DNA of 60,875 nt from Planctomycetota bacterium. Its GTDB lineage: Bacteria; Planctomycetota; Phycisphaerae; Sedimentisphaerales; Anaerobacaceae. The notes under the pieces were generated by a model. That model was given only the letters and a program-made list of their open reading frames with translations, was not told where the DNA came from and searched no databases. Shown here one piece after another: positions 28,895 through 39,083 of this stretch (position 1 is the stretch's first letter; the number at the start of each line of letters is the position of its first letter). The stretch lies in the NCBI GenBank assembly GCA_014384025.1, contig JACNGQ010000372.1:1-60875 (forward strand). The letters are read 5' to 3'. The position numbers were made by a program, and so were the translations under genes.

Positions 28895-30370
28895 CTATTG
28901 AGCCGTAAAACGGTCCTCATTAAGAATATCACCATCAACACTGTAATGTCGAAATGTCACTGTGGGCTCGCCTTGCGAACGGTCAACGACGACCTCAAGG
29001 AATCCCCCAATCACACTTAAGTACTGATGCTCGGGATATCTCATGTCATCACTCCAGCCTCCGGCATGTTTATCGCTGGCCGGCCCGCACGAGTATTCCC
29101 GCACACCTGTCTTGGCATCCACAGATACATATTGCCAGTGACGATCTCCACAAACGATGTACATGTTCTTTTGCTTCGAAATAAATTCCCTTAGCTCATC
29201 GCCTTCGTGTGTAAAATCTACATTCGAATGGTTGTCATGCTTGTTGGTTCGATCGGGCCCAACGATGGGTGTCGGGCTGCACAAAATACGAAATGTCGCA
29301 TCCGACTCTTGAACAGTCCGCTTAAACCATTCTTTTTGCTCTTTGCCCCAGACGGTTTTATCCGGGCCGTCAGGCATTGTATTGGGACTGCGAAAGTCGC
29401 GCCCTTCGACCAGCCATATCTGGAGGTCCCTGCCCCATCGAAATGTTCGATAAGTTCTCTCGCCCATCGGTACCTGCTCCAGGAATATCGCCTGGCCCTG
29501 CTCGAAAGTTAAGTCTCCCATGAATTTGGTTTTTTTCCCGGGCCAACAATCATCCATCCATGTGTCGTGGTCGTCCTTGATGAAATAGCTGGTAACCTGA
29601 CGATGAAATTCGACATTAGTCGGGAGACTGTACATACGGGACCAATGCCAGCGTGCCAGAGATAAAGTCTTGGCCAGCTTGTCATAATAAACGATATCGC
29701 CAGTATGGACAAAGAAGCTGGGATCAAGCTTCAACATAGCAGGATAAATTTTATACCCGCCACCATCAGCATCCTGATCCGGATAAGCCTGGCCCGTTGA
29801 AACAGTAAAGACAATTCGTTCAGATTTATCGGCACGAGGCGCCGTTTTAAAGCTGCCATTTATAAGCTGTCCTTTTGTTCCTCCCCCTGCCGTCGCCTCC
29901 ACACGTACCTGATATCTGGCATTCGGTTTGAGGTTAGCCAATTTGAACTGATGAGTGTAATCACGTTTAGGATCTACGTTATTCCAATTAGTGATGTTCC
30001 AATTGGAAGCACTCTCCATCTTATACAGAAGCCTGACTTTTCCGGGTGCACCGGGCACGGCCCCTTCAATTGTCTGGATTGTTGAATTCTCAGGGAACTT
30101 AACGACCGGAGTCGAATCCGGCCTTCCCTTGGGCTTCTTAACCAGCTCGCCGGTGTCGGAATCACTATAAAGAACCTCTGGCATAGCTCCCAATCCCACC
30201 CGTTCCGGATGGCGAGTAAGACGCGTCCAAACTATAGCTTCCTTGTCAGTAACTTCCCCGATTTTAATTCCTGTGGCTTGATAAGGCCCTCCCGAGGAAA
30301 CATCACCACAACCATACGCAGCCAAAATAAGAACTATAAATATTAATTTCATAATAGATTTCAAAATCAT
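28895..30370 (-). CDS. PhoD-like metallophosphoesterase lipoprotein
   Basis: 491 residues. The N-terminus has a lipobox (LILAAYGC), so it is probably lipid-anchored after export. A FnIII-like N-domain (~30-180, GEVTDKEAIVWTRL) is followed by a PhoD-type phosphatase core with FVHTGDIVYY, IKDDHDTWMDD and VCGDRHWQY. These give the Asp, Asp-Asp-His and His metal ligands of the family. It is likely a periplasmic or outer-surface phosphodiesterase or phosphomonoesterase. AAGGA lies ~8 bases before the ATG. It may be the third gene of a minus-strand unit with the propeller and nitrilase genes. It converges with the heparinase-like gene 48 bp away. Confidence 0.88.
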   Translation of the reverse strand: MILKSIMKLIFIVLILAAYGCGDVSSGGPYQATGIKIGEVTDKEAIVWTRLTRHPERVGLGAMPEVLYSDSDTGELVKKPKGRPDSTPVVKFPENSTIQTIEGAVPGAPGKVRLLYKMESASNWNITNWNNVDPKRDYTHQFKLANLKPNARYQVRVEATAGGGTKGQLINGSFKTAPRADKSERIVFTVSTGQAYPDQDADGGGYKIYPAMLKLDPSFFVHTGDIVYYDKLAKTLSLARWHWSRMYSLPTNVEFHRQVTSYFIKDDHDTWMDDCWPGKKTKFMGDLTFEQGQAIFLEQVPMGERTYRTFRWGRDLQIWLVEGRDFRSPNTMPDGPDKTVWGKEQKEWFKRTVQESDATFRILCSPTPIVGPDRTNKHDNHSNVDFTHEGDELREFISKQKNMYIVCGDRHWQYVSVDAKTGVREYSCGPASDKHAGGWSDDMRYPEHQYLSVIGGFLEVVVDRSQGEPTVTFRHYSVDGDILNEDRFTAQ

Positions 30371-30620
30371 TCAAATATCCTTTCTCATCAAAAAACCTGA
30401 ATGTTATTACCTTCTATTCACAACAAATATTACCGGCAGCCGAGTACGTCAATCTTATTCTAAGAGCAATCTGAGGGCTCATACAGACTAAGCGGTTATG
30501 ACCTTTGGAGCAAGGGTATACTGCGCCCCGCTCCACTGTCACGAGAGAAAGTGGAAAAGTTCGTTAAATCACGGAAAAACCTATAATCCATAAAGAACGA
30601 TATCAGCGAAACTGTTTACT

Positions 30621-33600
30621 TTACCAATTGCCGCTGGCAACCTTCTGTTGAATCTGCTCATGGCCGATACAAAGCACCCGGCCATCGATCAGACTCAAAA
30701 TTACCCTGCCATTGCGATCAACAGCCATACCCCATGGCACTGGAGCAGATGGAAGCGTTTGACTCCAGAGCGGCTCGCCGTTACGAAGATTGATCGCAGT
30801 AACTTTCGATTTATCAGCTACCACAACGGCGTTCGTTGTCAGGGCAACAGCAATGCTCTCAGCGCAGATATACTGCCATAGAGGTTTCTCAGAAACTTTG
30901 AATTCTCCCCATGCCTGTGTTATATGCCTCGGGATTTTTTCGTCCGTAACACACCGGCTCAATACGCCCTTGTCCAGCGGCTCGTAACAAAGCAGCCTGC
31001 TGTTGTCTATCCAGACTACGTCACGCCGACCGGTTGAAGCATGCAGCAGCTTTTTCGTCACCGTGTGGTCATACACCGGGATTTCAGGACGCGTGTAGAG
31101 CGGGCTCCCGCAGGCAATAACTCTATCGCCTACAAGGAAAAGCTCCCAGCCGCGTGGAGTGGTTGACTCTGTATTGGCCAGAGGGGCGGCATCATTAAGG
31201 CACCGTCCGTCATCGATATCATAGACCGCAGGTGAAACGGCATTCCCCCCGGCAAGATAGAGCTTATTCTCGTGGAGCAGCAGATGCCCTTGAACGCTAA
31301 CCCCTGTGTTAGCTTTAGCGTCCAAATGTCCGGATGTATCGTTGCACCATCGAACACTTCCGGTAGCCGGATCGAGAGCATATACATAGGTCCCATCGTA
31401 GTTCACCAGACCGGCAGCGACATAAGCTGTCCCATCTTCCACAAGAACACCGCTCGCCGCCGGCCAGGTCGAGAGGATTTTGCCGTAAACAGGGATATTG
31501 CGTTCGGCTGGTGCGGCCCGAAAACGCCAAAGCAGCCGGCCAGTGGCCGCCTCAAAGGAGTACACCCAGCCGTCACCCGAACCTACCAGCACACGATCAT
31601 TCCATATGGTCGGGGCAATGCGAATCTCTCCACCGGTGAAGACCTTCCATTGCTCACGTCCTGTGTCACTGTCCAGGGCACGGACAATTCCGTCCGAACC
31701 GGCCAGCAGGACAAGACCACCGGCCGTCACAGGAGCTGTAAGACTAACACTACTCAGAGCAGACGACTTTGTCAGCCAAAGTTGGCCGCTGGTTTCAGGA
31801 ACGACCGCCCTGCTCGTCGCGGTTCGCTGGTTGTTTGCCCTGAATGTGGGCCAGTCGGCATCAGATACACTCAGGCTCTGAACCGGTTTGATTTTGCCGG
31901 CTCCCTTTTCGAATCGAGTCGACCAGGAGCTTTTTGGAGTGAAATCGAAGTCACCCGCCGAGCCAAGGCAGGTAAAACCATTCAGAGTAAGCTGGCAGTC
32001 ACAGGCAAAAGGCCACCAGTAAAGAAGACCATTAGCTACCGTCACCCCATCGTGACAGGGAGGACGCATTGGTGACAGCCATCGTGGACGAGCACTGGCC
32101 AGATCGAAACGAACCGTTCCTCCCATAGCCCGGAATAAGAGACTGTCTGAAGTAGCTGTTGGGCGGGTACACGCCCGCCGACCCGTAGGAAGCTCCGCAA
32201 GAACCTCTCCTGTCAGTGGGTCAAACTTTTTGCTGAAGTTGTTACCCCACGGACCACTAATTGCATACAAGGCCTCGGGATAAATGACCAGTTGAAAGTT
32301 GTCATATGGGTGCTGCCATAGTATCCGGCCGTCTTCGGTGGAAACGGCCAGCAGTTTTCCCAACTGCGGCCCGGCAAAATACAGAACGCTGTCACTACAT
32401 TTCAAATAAACAGTTGTCCGCCAGTTCGTTTGCCAGCTCTGACGGGGAAGGTACTCACCGAGCGTCTCGAACAACTCAGGCGCGTTGTCCTTTGTCTTGC
32501 GCCATAGAACTCGTCCCGTTCGTGAATCGAGGCAGGTCAAATAGGTCCCAAACTGAAAGGCAAAAATCCGCCCGTTCTTCATGCAGACGGCACGGCCATC
32601 CATTGGCTCATTTTCGCGGTAGTGCCATAAAACTTTCTTTGTCTCAGGATCGATGGCTAAGAGGTTACGACCAAATCCCCAGGGCTGTTCGGACTGGTTA
32701 TAGCCCTTTGATATACCTTCCCAGGGCCAGCCGTGGGCCTGACGTTTCCACCGCATCGTTTCGTCCTTCTGTTCGGCTTCTCCGATCAGAGCGTAGAGGA
32801 CACCATCTTCCAGCGCCATCCACTTCCAGAACGTGCCTCCCGCCATGCTCACCGGTGGAATGATCTCGCCTTTTGTCTCACCCGAGACGGCATCGATAAG
32901 TTTGCAGGACTTGTCGTCACCTAAGAAGAGCGTTTCCGGCGTGGCGATCATCGTATTTCGGTGAACCATCAGGCCTTCAGGCAAGGGTCTTTTCCAGAGT
33001 ATCGTACCGTTGAATGCGTTGAACGCAGCCAGCGTATTCAGAAAAGCTTCCTCACGCTCGTGCCAGGCAACATGACCGAAGGCTTTGAACAGGCGGCCGC
33101 CGGCAGTGACTGCCAATTGCGGCGCAGGGCCATAACGAGGGTCAGCGAGAAACTGTGTCATATATGGCGCACGAATAAGGCTGTCCTGCGAAAGCGGATT
33201 GTTGTCCGGGCCATGATAAGGATGGCTCCAGTCGTCCAGCCCTTCCGGAAAAGGTTTGCTTAAAACTTCCCGTCCTATTAATGCTTTTCCTTCCGGTCGA
33301 AGTACCCGCAATACCTCGGCCTGTGGAACACGCCTTGCCCCGCCCACTGCAACTACGGCATCGGCAATATTGTCGGCCAGATGTAATTTCTTCAGCGCCC
33401 CCTTACCCACAAAGATGCGTGTACCATAGAAACCCGCATCATCGGCTATCTTGCGTGCCTTTTCCACACCTTCTGCTTGTGGTAACTGCATATATATCAG
33501 AAGCTCGCTTTCACGCACGAGTTTCAGCGCAAGCTCACAGGATGAATCACCAAGCAACACACAGATTCCGCGATCAGCTCCGATGCGCTTGAGAATCGGA

Positions 33601-33677
33601 TTTTGCTGATTGGCCGCAAAGGTCAGGGAATTAATGACCAGCAGGCTGATAATTGCTGTCAAGAGGCATCGCTTCAT
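30621..33677 (-). CDS. Secreted fusion: degenerate methyltransferase fold plus two PQQ-type propellers
   Basis: 1018 residues, signal peptide cut near TFAAN. Residues ~25-130 form a Rossmann methyltransferase-like domain whose SAM motif is worn down: LDLGCGDG of the relative at 54723 is VLLGDSSC here. The companion stretch AGFYGTRIFVGKG still aligns with the relative. Propeller B (~145-590) begins DDWSHPYHGPDN and propeller A (~605-1018) begins DADWPTFRANNQRT. The protein at 54723-57887 has the same three modules in the order A, methyltransferase, B. The ribosome-binding site AGGAGG is strong. It sits between nitrilase and phosphatase genes on the same strand. The role is unknown; cofactor or polymer binding outside the cytoplasm is possible. 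Confidence 0.85.
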   Translation of the reverse strand: MKRCLLTAIISLLVINSLTFAANQQNPILKRIGADRGICVLLGDSSCELALKLVRESELLIYMQLPQAEGVEKARKIADDAGFYGTRIFVGKGALKKLHLADNIADAVVAVGGARRVPQAEVLRVLRPEGKALIGREVLSKPFPEGLDDWSHPYHGPDNNPLSQDSLIRAPYMTQFLADPRYGPAPQLAVTAGGRLFKAFGHVAWHEREEAFLNTLAAFNAFNGTILWKRPLPEGLMVHRNTMIATPETLFLGDDKSCKLIDAVSGETKGEIIPPVSMAGGTFWKWMALEDGVLYALIGEAEQKDETMRWKRQAHGWPWEGISKGYNQSEQPWGFGRNLLAIDPETKKVLWHYRENEPMDGRAVCMKNGRIFAFQFGTYLTCLDSRTGRVLWRKTKDNAPELFETLGEYLPRQSWQTNWRTTVYLKCSDSVLYFAGPQLGKLLAVSTEDGRILWQHPYDNFQLVIYPEALYAISGPWGNNFSKKFDPLTGEVLAELPTGRRACTRPTATSDSLLFRAMGGTVRFDLASARPRWLSPMRPPCHDGVTVANGLLYWWPFACDCQLTLNGFTCLGSAGDFDFTPKSSWSTRFEKGAGKIKPVQSLSVSDADWPTFRANNQRTATSRAVVPETSGQLWLTKSSALSSVSLTAPVTAGGLVLLAGSDGIVRALDSDTGREQWKVFTGGEIRIAPTIWNDRVLVGSGDGWVYSFEAATGRLLWRFRAAPAERNIPVYGKILSTWPAASGVLVEDGTAYVAAGLVNYDGTYVYALDPATGSVRWCNDTSGHLDAKANTGVSVQGHLLLHENKLYLAGGNAVSPAVYDIDDGRCLNDAAPLANTESTTPRGWELFLVGDRVIACGSPLYTRPEIPVYDHTVTKKLLHASTGRRDVVWIDNSRLLCYEPLDKGVLSRCVTDEKIPRHITQAWGEFKVSEKPLWQYICAESIAVALTTNAVVVADKSKVTAINLRNGEPLWSQTLPSAPVPWGMAVDRNGRVILSLIDGRVLCIGHEQIQQKVASGNW

Positions 33678-33799
33678 TTCTTTTCCTCCTAAAAAAGATA
33701 TTAGCCGGAATTTCCTTCAAAGCATAGATTCGAGACAACCACGAACCTTCCAGAACACCAAATTACCAAATTCTTTTCAAAACTACAAACGTTTTTGGT

Positions 33800-34690
33800 T
33801 TATAACCTGTAAACATCCGTTCGGCGGTCAACAATATGCCCGCTCTTGTCCGCCAGCGCTTCGGAAAGGTCGATTTCAGTAACGGTATATGTTTGAGTTT
33901 TGTCTTTATTATTGCATACAACAGCTCCATTCGGGCCGGTAATAAGCGATTGTTCAGGATGAGTAAATACTATAAAAATCCCGTTCTCATAGGCTCTTGT
34001 TCTCATCATACAGAGATTCAAATCCCCATGCATTCCATATGTCGGATTGAAAATTACCCTTGCTCCCTTAAGAGTAAGAGTCCGTGTTGTTTCAGGCCAG
34101 CGACGATCCGCACAGATCATGACACCGAACAGCCCGAAATCCGACTCATATACATTAAGGTGTTTTCCGGGCATATACTTGTAATCATGTGTCTGGATAT
34201 GAAGCTTATCATACATTCCCACCAGCCCGCCAGTGCGATTGTATATCAAAGCGGTATTATATACTCCATCAGCAACCTTACGCGTACAACCATAAAAAAA
34301 CCAGGCCTTGTTTCGTTTGGCCCAGTCCGAGACTACCTGTGCGTACCTTGAAGTTATAGGATTAATTGCATACTTAATCATATCATCTTTTGTTACAGAT
34401 TTTTCTGTCGATACATATCCATCCAGAAAACCCTCCGGGGTGATTACAACATCCACTTTGTGATTACTTTCGATTTCCTTAAGTATTTTCATCAGGCTCG
34501 TATGGTTCGCTTTCATATTTCCTTTTTCCGGATAAACCTTTACCTGTGCTACGCGGATTTTTGACGTCAGTTTCTTTTTGGAGGGCTCGGCATCCGGATT
34601 TTCTTTGTTAGTCTCAGCAAATACCTTTGAGACGCCGATGCCGGCAACACCAGCGGCCATTAGAAACTCTCTTCTGGTTTGTCTTAACAT
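33800..34690 (-). CDS. Tat-exported carbon-nitrogen hydrolase (nitrilase superfamily)
   Basis: 296 residues. A twin-arginine signal (RQTRREFLMAAG) precedes a nitrilase fold with the full catalytic triad: Glu86 (TPEGF), Lys162 (YDKLH) and Cys193 (MICADRRWPE). These enzymes hydrolyse amides or nitriles. Export of a family that usually works in the cytosol suggests an extracellular amide, for example in amino-sugar or peptide breakdown, but that is inference. GAGGAAGG lies before the ATG. It is first in a minus-strand run (122 bp to the propeller fusion), opposite the divergent six-hairpin hydrolase gene. Confidence 0.9.
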   Translation of the reverse strand: MLRQTRREFLMAAGVAGIGVSKVFAETNKENPDAEPSKKKLTSKIRVAQVKVYPEKGNMKANHTSLMKILKEIESNHKVDVVITPEGFLDGYVSTEKSVTKDDMIKYAINPITSRYAQVVSDWAKRNKAWFFYGCTRKVADGVYNTALIYNRTGGLVGMYDKLHIQTHDYKYMPGKHLNVYESDFGLFGVMICADRRWPETTRTLTLKGARVIFNPTYGMHGDLNLCMMRTRAYENGIFIVFTHPEQSLITGPNGAVVCNNKDKTQTYTVTEIDLSEALADKSGHIVDRRTDVYRL

Positions 34691-34885
34691 GACTGTTCGC
34701 CTTCCTCTTAATCTATACTAACAATTTGGACATGTTTATCCTCAATGCTATTCACTTTTAGCCTATGATATCGTAATCCGCCGCTCAATCCAAAATTATT
34801 TTGAGGCTCTTTTATGCATTACGAGACTGGGCCTTATAGAATTCATCATAGTTATTTTGCTGTTTGCAGCAACAAGTAATTTCAG

Positions 34886-34897
34886 GTACTATAGTAC
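34886..34897. promoter_or_regulatory. 12-bp palindrome in divergent intergenic region
   Basis: GTACTATAGTAC is a perfect palindrome lying inside a wider repeat of CAAGTA and TACTTG (34873-34900). It sits in the 277-bp gap between divergent nitrilase and six-hairpin hydrolase genes and is a candidate operator for one or both. Confidence 0.35.
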
Positions 34898-34967
34898 TTG
34901 CTTAGCCCGGGAAGATTGTTAAGGGCGGCAGATATCTGATAAGTATTACCGGTAAGAGGGACAACTC

Positions 34968-37676
34968 ATGAAACATCACACTAAATCGACAAGTTTAACC
35001 ACCACATTACTAATCTGCTCTGCGCTGGCTCTGACCTGCCCGCTCCGAGCTGATGAATCCTTCGATTACTTTGACAACTCATGGACAGTCATAGGGCTTA
35101 AAGATTATGCACATGGGACACGCATTACTCCTGACAATCAGCTCGTGGTTCATGACAGCAACAAAAAACCTTCGAGAGTTTTAATCCGGTTCGGGCAGCA
35201 ACTGACTCCACTAAACCGCCAACATACAAAGAAGCTAACGAACGGATGGCTGCCGGTTGTTTTAATCACTGCCGAAGATGGCCGGGTAATATACGAGTTC
35301 ACTCTTTGGGCAACACCATTACCCTCGGTAAAAAACTGGAAAAAGGCATTCGACTGGCCTATTGAAGGTGAGAATTATCTGAACTGGATATTAGTAAAGG
35401 TCACCAATACAGGGCCAAAAATTGCCGAGGCAAAGCTAAAAGTCGAACCAAATGAACCTTCCGGCTCAGGAGGAAATACTTTCGCCTGGTCATTGGCCCC
35501 CGGCGAAATTGCCGAAACAGTGATATCGATACCATTTTCTCCACTAAAAGAAAAATCAGATTTTACCAAAAAAGATGCCGGGCTTTGGCTGGGCCGGACT
35601 GTTCAGTACTGGCAAAACATCATGGCAAAAGCCGCACAAATCAGGGTTCCCTGCGAGAAAGCAACACAGGCTCTTCTGGCTTCACATATGTATCAATTCA
35701 TCTCAAATGACCATGGTGAAGTACATCCGGGGGAAGGATTTTATGATGAATTCTACATCCGTGATGGTGCGTACCAGATAATGGAATTTGAAGAAGCCGG
35801 CCTGAAAGATGCCGCACAAAAAGCAATGGAAAGCTTCCTGACTCATCAAAGACCCGATGGACGCTTTGAGTCACAGAAAAACCAGTTCGACGCTAACGGC
35901 CAGGCATGTTGGGCACTTTGGCAGTTCTATAAAATCACCGGCGACCAACAATGGCTAAAAAAAGTATATCCTCAAATGCGGCAAGCAGTGGACTGGACTT
36001 TGAAGGCCAAACGTCAGGTACCTGCTGATTCGCCTTTTTTCGGAGTGCTACCGAACGCCCCTGCTGACGGCGAGTATTTATGGGATGGAAAACATCATAT
36101 TGTTGGCTACGATTTTTGGAACCTGCGGGCTTTATTATGTACTGCCGATGCAGCACGGATATTGGGCAGAACAGATGAGGCAAAGGACTTGCTGCAGGAA
36201 GCCGAGTTATATCGCAATGCCATCGATAACGCCTGGAAACAAACCGGGCTCGATTATTTCCCGCCCAGTTGGGAAAAAGTAGGCACCCACTGGAGTAATA
36301 CTGAAACACTATGGCCCACGGAGATTTTCGCCTCCCACGACCCGCGAGTCACCGCATTAATCAGGCAAGTACGGCAAAACCACGGTGGGGGCTTCATCGA
36401 AGGTACTATTCAGTGGCTTGGTCATCCGGATGCCATACATCCCTATATGTCTTCTTATACCACTATGGCATCCCTCATAAGAGGAGAACACGAGCAGGTT
36501 GTCGAAGACTTCTATTGGTATCTTCTGCACTCTACCGCAGCACATGCCTTCCCGGAAGGTATTTATTACAAACAGCGCATCGCGTGGAACGATACCATCC
36601 CACACACTCTGGGAGCTTCCAATTATGCAATTATGCTCCGGCACATGCTCATACACGAAGAAGGCGATGAGCTGCATCTGCTAAAAGCCATACCCGACTG
36701 GTGGCTGGCCGAAGGTAAAGAAATTCGGATCAAGCGGGCACCAACTCACTTTGGACCGATGAACCTAATAGTGACCGGCACAAAGAAAGGTGTACAGGTG
36801 AAATTTGACCCGCCCCGACGACAGCCGCCAAAGCATATTTTTCTTCATCTGCCGGAGTCGCGCAGACTGATTAAACCGCTAAAAGGTGTTGAAGTTGTCC
36901 AAAGACCGGACCAGAAGACACACTGGGACTTCCAAAAGGTTGTAAAGCTGTATTCGCAACAGAGAGAAGATGCAAACACCCAATTAACTGACCGACAGGC
37001 TCTTTTTTTAGCCGGACTGCCGCTGCAACAGGATTTGAAAGTCGCCGACAAAGAAGCAATTAATAGCTCCGAACAGGTAATATTAAGATTCGTTCTGAAG
37101 ATGAATCCCGATATATATATAAAATCAAATTATAAAAAACCTCCTCAGTTTGCCCTCTGGCTGGAAGATGAAACTGAAGGAACAATAAGCACAATCTGGG
37201 TGACATCCAAAACAGGCACAGGAAGCTGGGGAAGCGATGTTGTTCGCACTGTATCTCTGCCGTATTGGGTAAGCCGGTGGAATATTGAAGCACAGAGCCG
37301 GAGTTATCCAACTCTGGAAAATCCCGTAATAGATGCAGTAACCGGGGCAACTCCAAAAGTAGAACTTACCGCCGAAACCATAGTTCCTGCTAAAAGCACG
37401 TTGAACTACTTCATCGAAGTTAATGTCTCTGGTGACTATAACGATGCTTTTCCTGTTAAACGCCAGGATGGAAAACAAGACCGGCAGGGAAACGGACAGC
37501 CTTCCATTATTTACAGAGGAACAATAACCTCATCCCCAGGCCAGCGAAGCAACCCTCAATTAATAGGCAGGACCGAGCAATTTCAAAATGTTAAACATAT
37601 CATTACAGACCTAAAAGGAATTACCACCGCTAAAGATTTATTTTCCACAATCGAAGTATCCTGTGAATTGCCATAA
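34968..37676 (+). CDS. Secreted six-hairpin (alpha/alpha-toroid) glycosidase-like protein
   Basis: 902 residues, signal peptide cut near LRADES. A beta-sandwich (~35-215) precedes an (alpha/alpha)6 toroid (~225-620) with acidic loop motifs FYDEFYIRDGAYQ, DGRFESQ, GFIEGTIQW and AFPEGIYYKQRIAWNDT. These are the kind of Asp/Glu-bearing loops that form the active site of inverting hydrolases of this fold. A short beta domain follows (~625-670). The last ~215 residues resemble a DUF2271-like domain (FALWLEDE, WVTSKTG, DAVTGATPK). That fusion is unusual to my knowledge. The substrate is not recognisable. GAGGG lies upstream of the ATG. Confidence 0.72.
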   Translation: MKHHTKSTSLTTTLLICSALALTCPLRADESFDYFDNSWTVIGLKDYAHGTRITPDNQLVVHDSNKKPSRVLIRFGQQLTPLNRQHTKKLTNGWLPVVLITAEDGRVIYEFTLWATPLPSVKNWKKAFDWPIEGENYLNWILVKVTNTGPKIAEAKLKVEPNEPSGSGGNTFAWSLAPGEIAETVISIPFSPLKEKSDFTKKDAGLWLGRTVQYWQNIMAKAAQIRVPCEKATQALLASHMYQFISNDHGEVHPGEGFYDEFYIRDGAYQIMEFEEAGLKDAAQKAMESFLTHQRPDGRFESQKNQFDANGQACWALWQFYKITGDQQWLKKVYPQMRQAVDWTLKAKRQVPADSPFFGVLPNAPADGEYLWDGKHHIVGYDFWNLRALLCTADAARILGRTDEAKDLLQEAELYRNAIDNAWKQTGLDYFPPSWEKVGTHWSNTETLWPTEIFASHDPRVTALIRQVRQNHGGGFIEGTIQWLGHPDAIHPYMSSYTTMASLIRGEHEQVVEDFYWYLLHSTAAHAFPEGIYYKQRIAWNDTIPHTLGASNYAIMLRHMLIHEEGDELHLLKAIPDWWLAEGKEIRIKRAPTHFGPMNLIVTGTKKGVQVKFDPPRRQPPKHIFLHLPESRRLIKPLKGVEVVQRPDQKTHWDFQKVVKLYSQQREDANTQLTDRQALFLAGLPLQQDLKVADKEAINSSEQVILRFVLKMNPDIYIKSNYKKPPQFALWLEDETEGTISTIWVTSKTGTGSWGSDVVRTVSLPYWVSRWNIEAQSRSYPTLENPVIDAVTGATPKVELTAETIVPAKSTLNYFIEVNVSGDYNDAFPVKRQDGKQDRQGNGQPSIIYRGTITSSPGQRSNPQLIGRTEQFQNVKHIITDLKGITTAKDLFSTIEVSCELP

Positions 37677-37705
37677 TAAAAATTGCAAAGGTAGCATGTA
37701 AGCTT

Positions 37706-39067
37706 TTATTGCGTGTTTTTTCGGCTGCTGAAGAAGCTGCTGTATCCCCCTATTTCCGCATCTTTGCCGGTATCATCAGCCAGAAGTGCTTTATAATTTT
37801 TTATGACTTTCTTATAGGCGTTGGCGTGTTCTTCAATTATTTCAGGAAGATAACGCTTAAACCACGGGACTTCGAAGACATGGAGGTTAATACTTTCCGA
37901 CACCGGCAGTTTTTCAATATATTTGTCAATGTTGGCAGATTCATCAAGGCCGGCAATCCGCGTCGGCCTGCCGTGTCCGTAAACATCCATTGTCGTAAAA
38001 AGCGGATGTATGTGCAGAGGCTTATTACAGCCGGGATTGCAGATAGCTCCTTCGGCACGCACAGCTTCGCTGAACCTCGACAATGAAAGTCCTTCAAACT
38101 CCTCAGCAACATATCTGAAATGCGGATAGTACCAGCCGCCCTTGGTGGTGTTGCTGCCCTTTTCCGGTCGGATTGGCTTGATGCCGTCACTATCATCGAG
38201 AAGGTCACAAAAGTAGTTCATCGCCCTGTCGATTTCCGCCATCTGCTTCGGATACAGTTCCAGTTGCACAAGTCCGAAAGCAGAGCTTAACTGGTGCATG
38301 CGATGCTTATACCCGCCGCTGGGCAATCCGGCAAAAGGTTTAAGCTCTTTCAGTGTAATCTCATTATGTCGTATATAATGGCCAAACAAAATGGCGCGCT
38401 CATAGACTTTCCGGTCATCAGTAAATAAAATACCCCCCTCACCGATGGCTAAAGATTTGCCGGTCATCAGGGAAAAAGCTGAAGCGTCACCAAAGGTACC
38501 AACTTCTTTGCCCTTATATAAAGCACCGTGTGCATGTGAGCAGTCTTCGAGAATTTTGATGTCGTGTTTTTCAGCAATCTTAATAATGGCATCCATATCA
38601 GCCGGCATGCCTGCATAATGCACAACTATAATGGCTCTCGTTCGCGGTGTGATTCGGTGTTCGATATCTTTGGGATCGATGCAGATGGTATCAGGATCAA
38701 CATCTGCAAACACAGGCGTAGTGCCGAGATTATAAGCCGGGGTGACAGTGGCCCAATAAGTAAGACTCGGCACGATGACCTCGTCACCAACGCCGATACC
38801 CATGCCATACAAGGCTCCGAGGATCGCAGCCGTTCCATTATGATACGCCAGGCCGTACTCTCGACCAAGCAACTGGGCATATTTTTTCTCAAATTCCTTC
38901 GTTATATCAAAGCCGGACATCCCACCGGCCCGCAATACTTTTAACACTGCCTGCTCATGCCGCTCGGTAACAACAGGCCATTTGAACATGTCCTGCTGCT
39001 CCGATTTCACCGCCCTTTCACCACCAAACAGTGCCAATTCGTTTTTTTTTTGTTCCTCTTGGGTCAT
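37706..39067 (-). CDS. DegT/DnrJ/EryC1/StrS-family PLP aminotransferase
   Basis: 453 residues from the ATG at 39067; an upstream TTG at 39103 overlaps the preceding gene and was not chosen. There is no signal peptide, so it is probably cytosolic. The PLP fold shows the cofactor Asp in EDCSHAHGA and the Schiff-base Lys in LMTGKSLAIGEGG, both present. Family members transfer an amino group to a keto-sugar nucleotide. In Phycisphaerae many sit next to Gfo/Idh/MocA genes, as here, and may act in sugar oxidation/amination outside nucleotide-sugar synthesis. It is the last gene of the symporter-oxidoreductase-DegT unit and starts 16 bp after the oxidoreductase stop. Confidence 0.92.
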   Translation of the reverse strand: MTQEEQKKNELALFGGERAVKSEQQDMFKWPVVTERHEQAVLKVLRAGGMSGFDITKEFEKKYAQLLGREYGLAYHNGTAAILGALYGMGIGVGDEVIVPSLTYWATVTPAYNLGTTPVFADVDPDTICIDPKDIEHRITPRTRAIIVVHYAGMPADMDAIIKIAEKHDIKILEDCSHAHGALYKGKEVGTFGDASAFSLMTGKSLAIGEGGILFTDDRKVYERAILFGHYIRHNEITLKELKPFAGLPSGGYKHRMHQLSSAFGLVQLELYPKQMAEIDRAMNYFCDLLDDSDGIKPIRPEKGSNTTKGGWYYPHFRYVAEEFEGLSLSRFSEAVRAEGAICNPGCNKPLHIHPLFTTMDVYGHGRPTRIAGLDESANIDKYIEKLPVSESINLHVFEVPWFKRYLPEIIEEHANAYKKVIKNYKALLADDTGKDAEIGGYSSFFSSRKNTQ

Positions 39068-39083
39068 ATCAGCCTGCTCTCCT

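Noticed and set aside
31272-32075. 267-codon plus-strand open frame
   Set aside because: It is antisense to the propeller fusion at 30621-33677, with no ribosome-binding site or recognisable domain.
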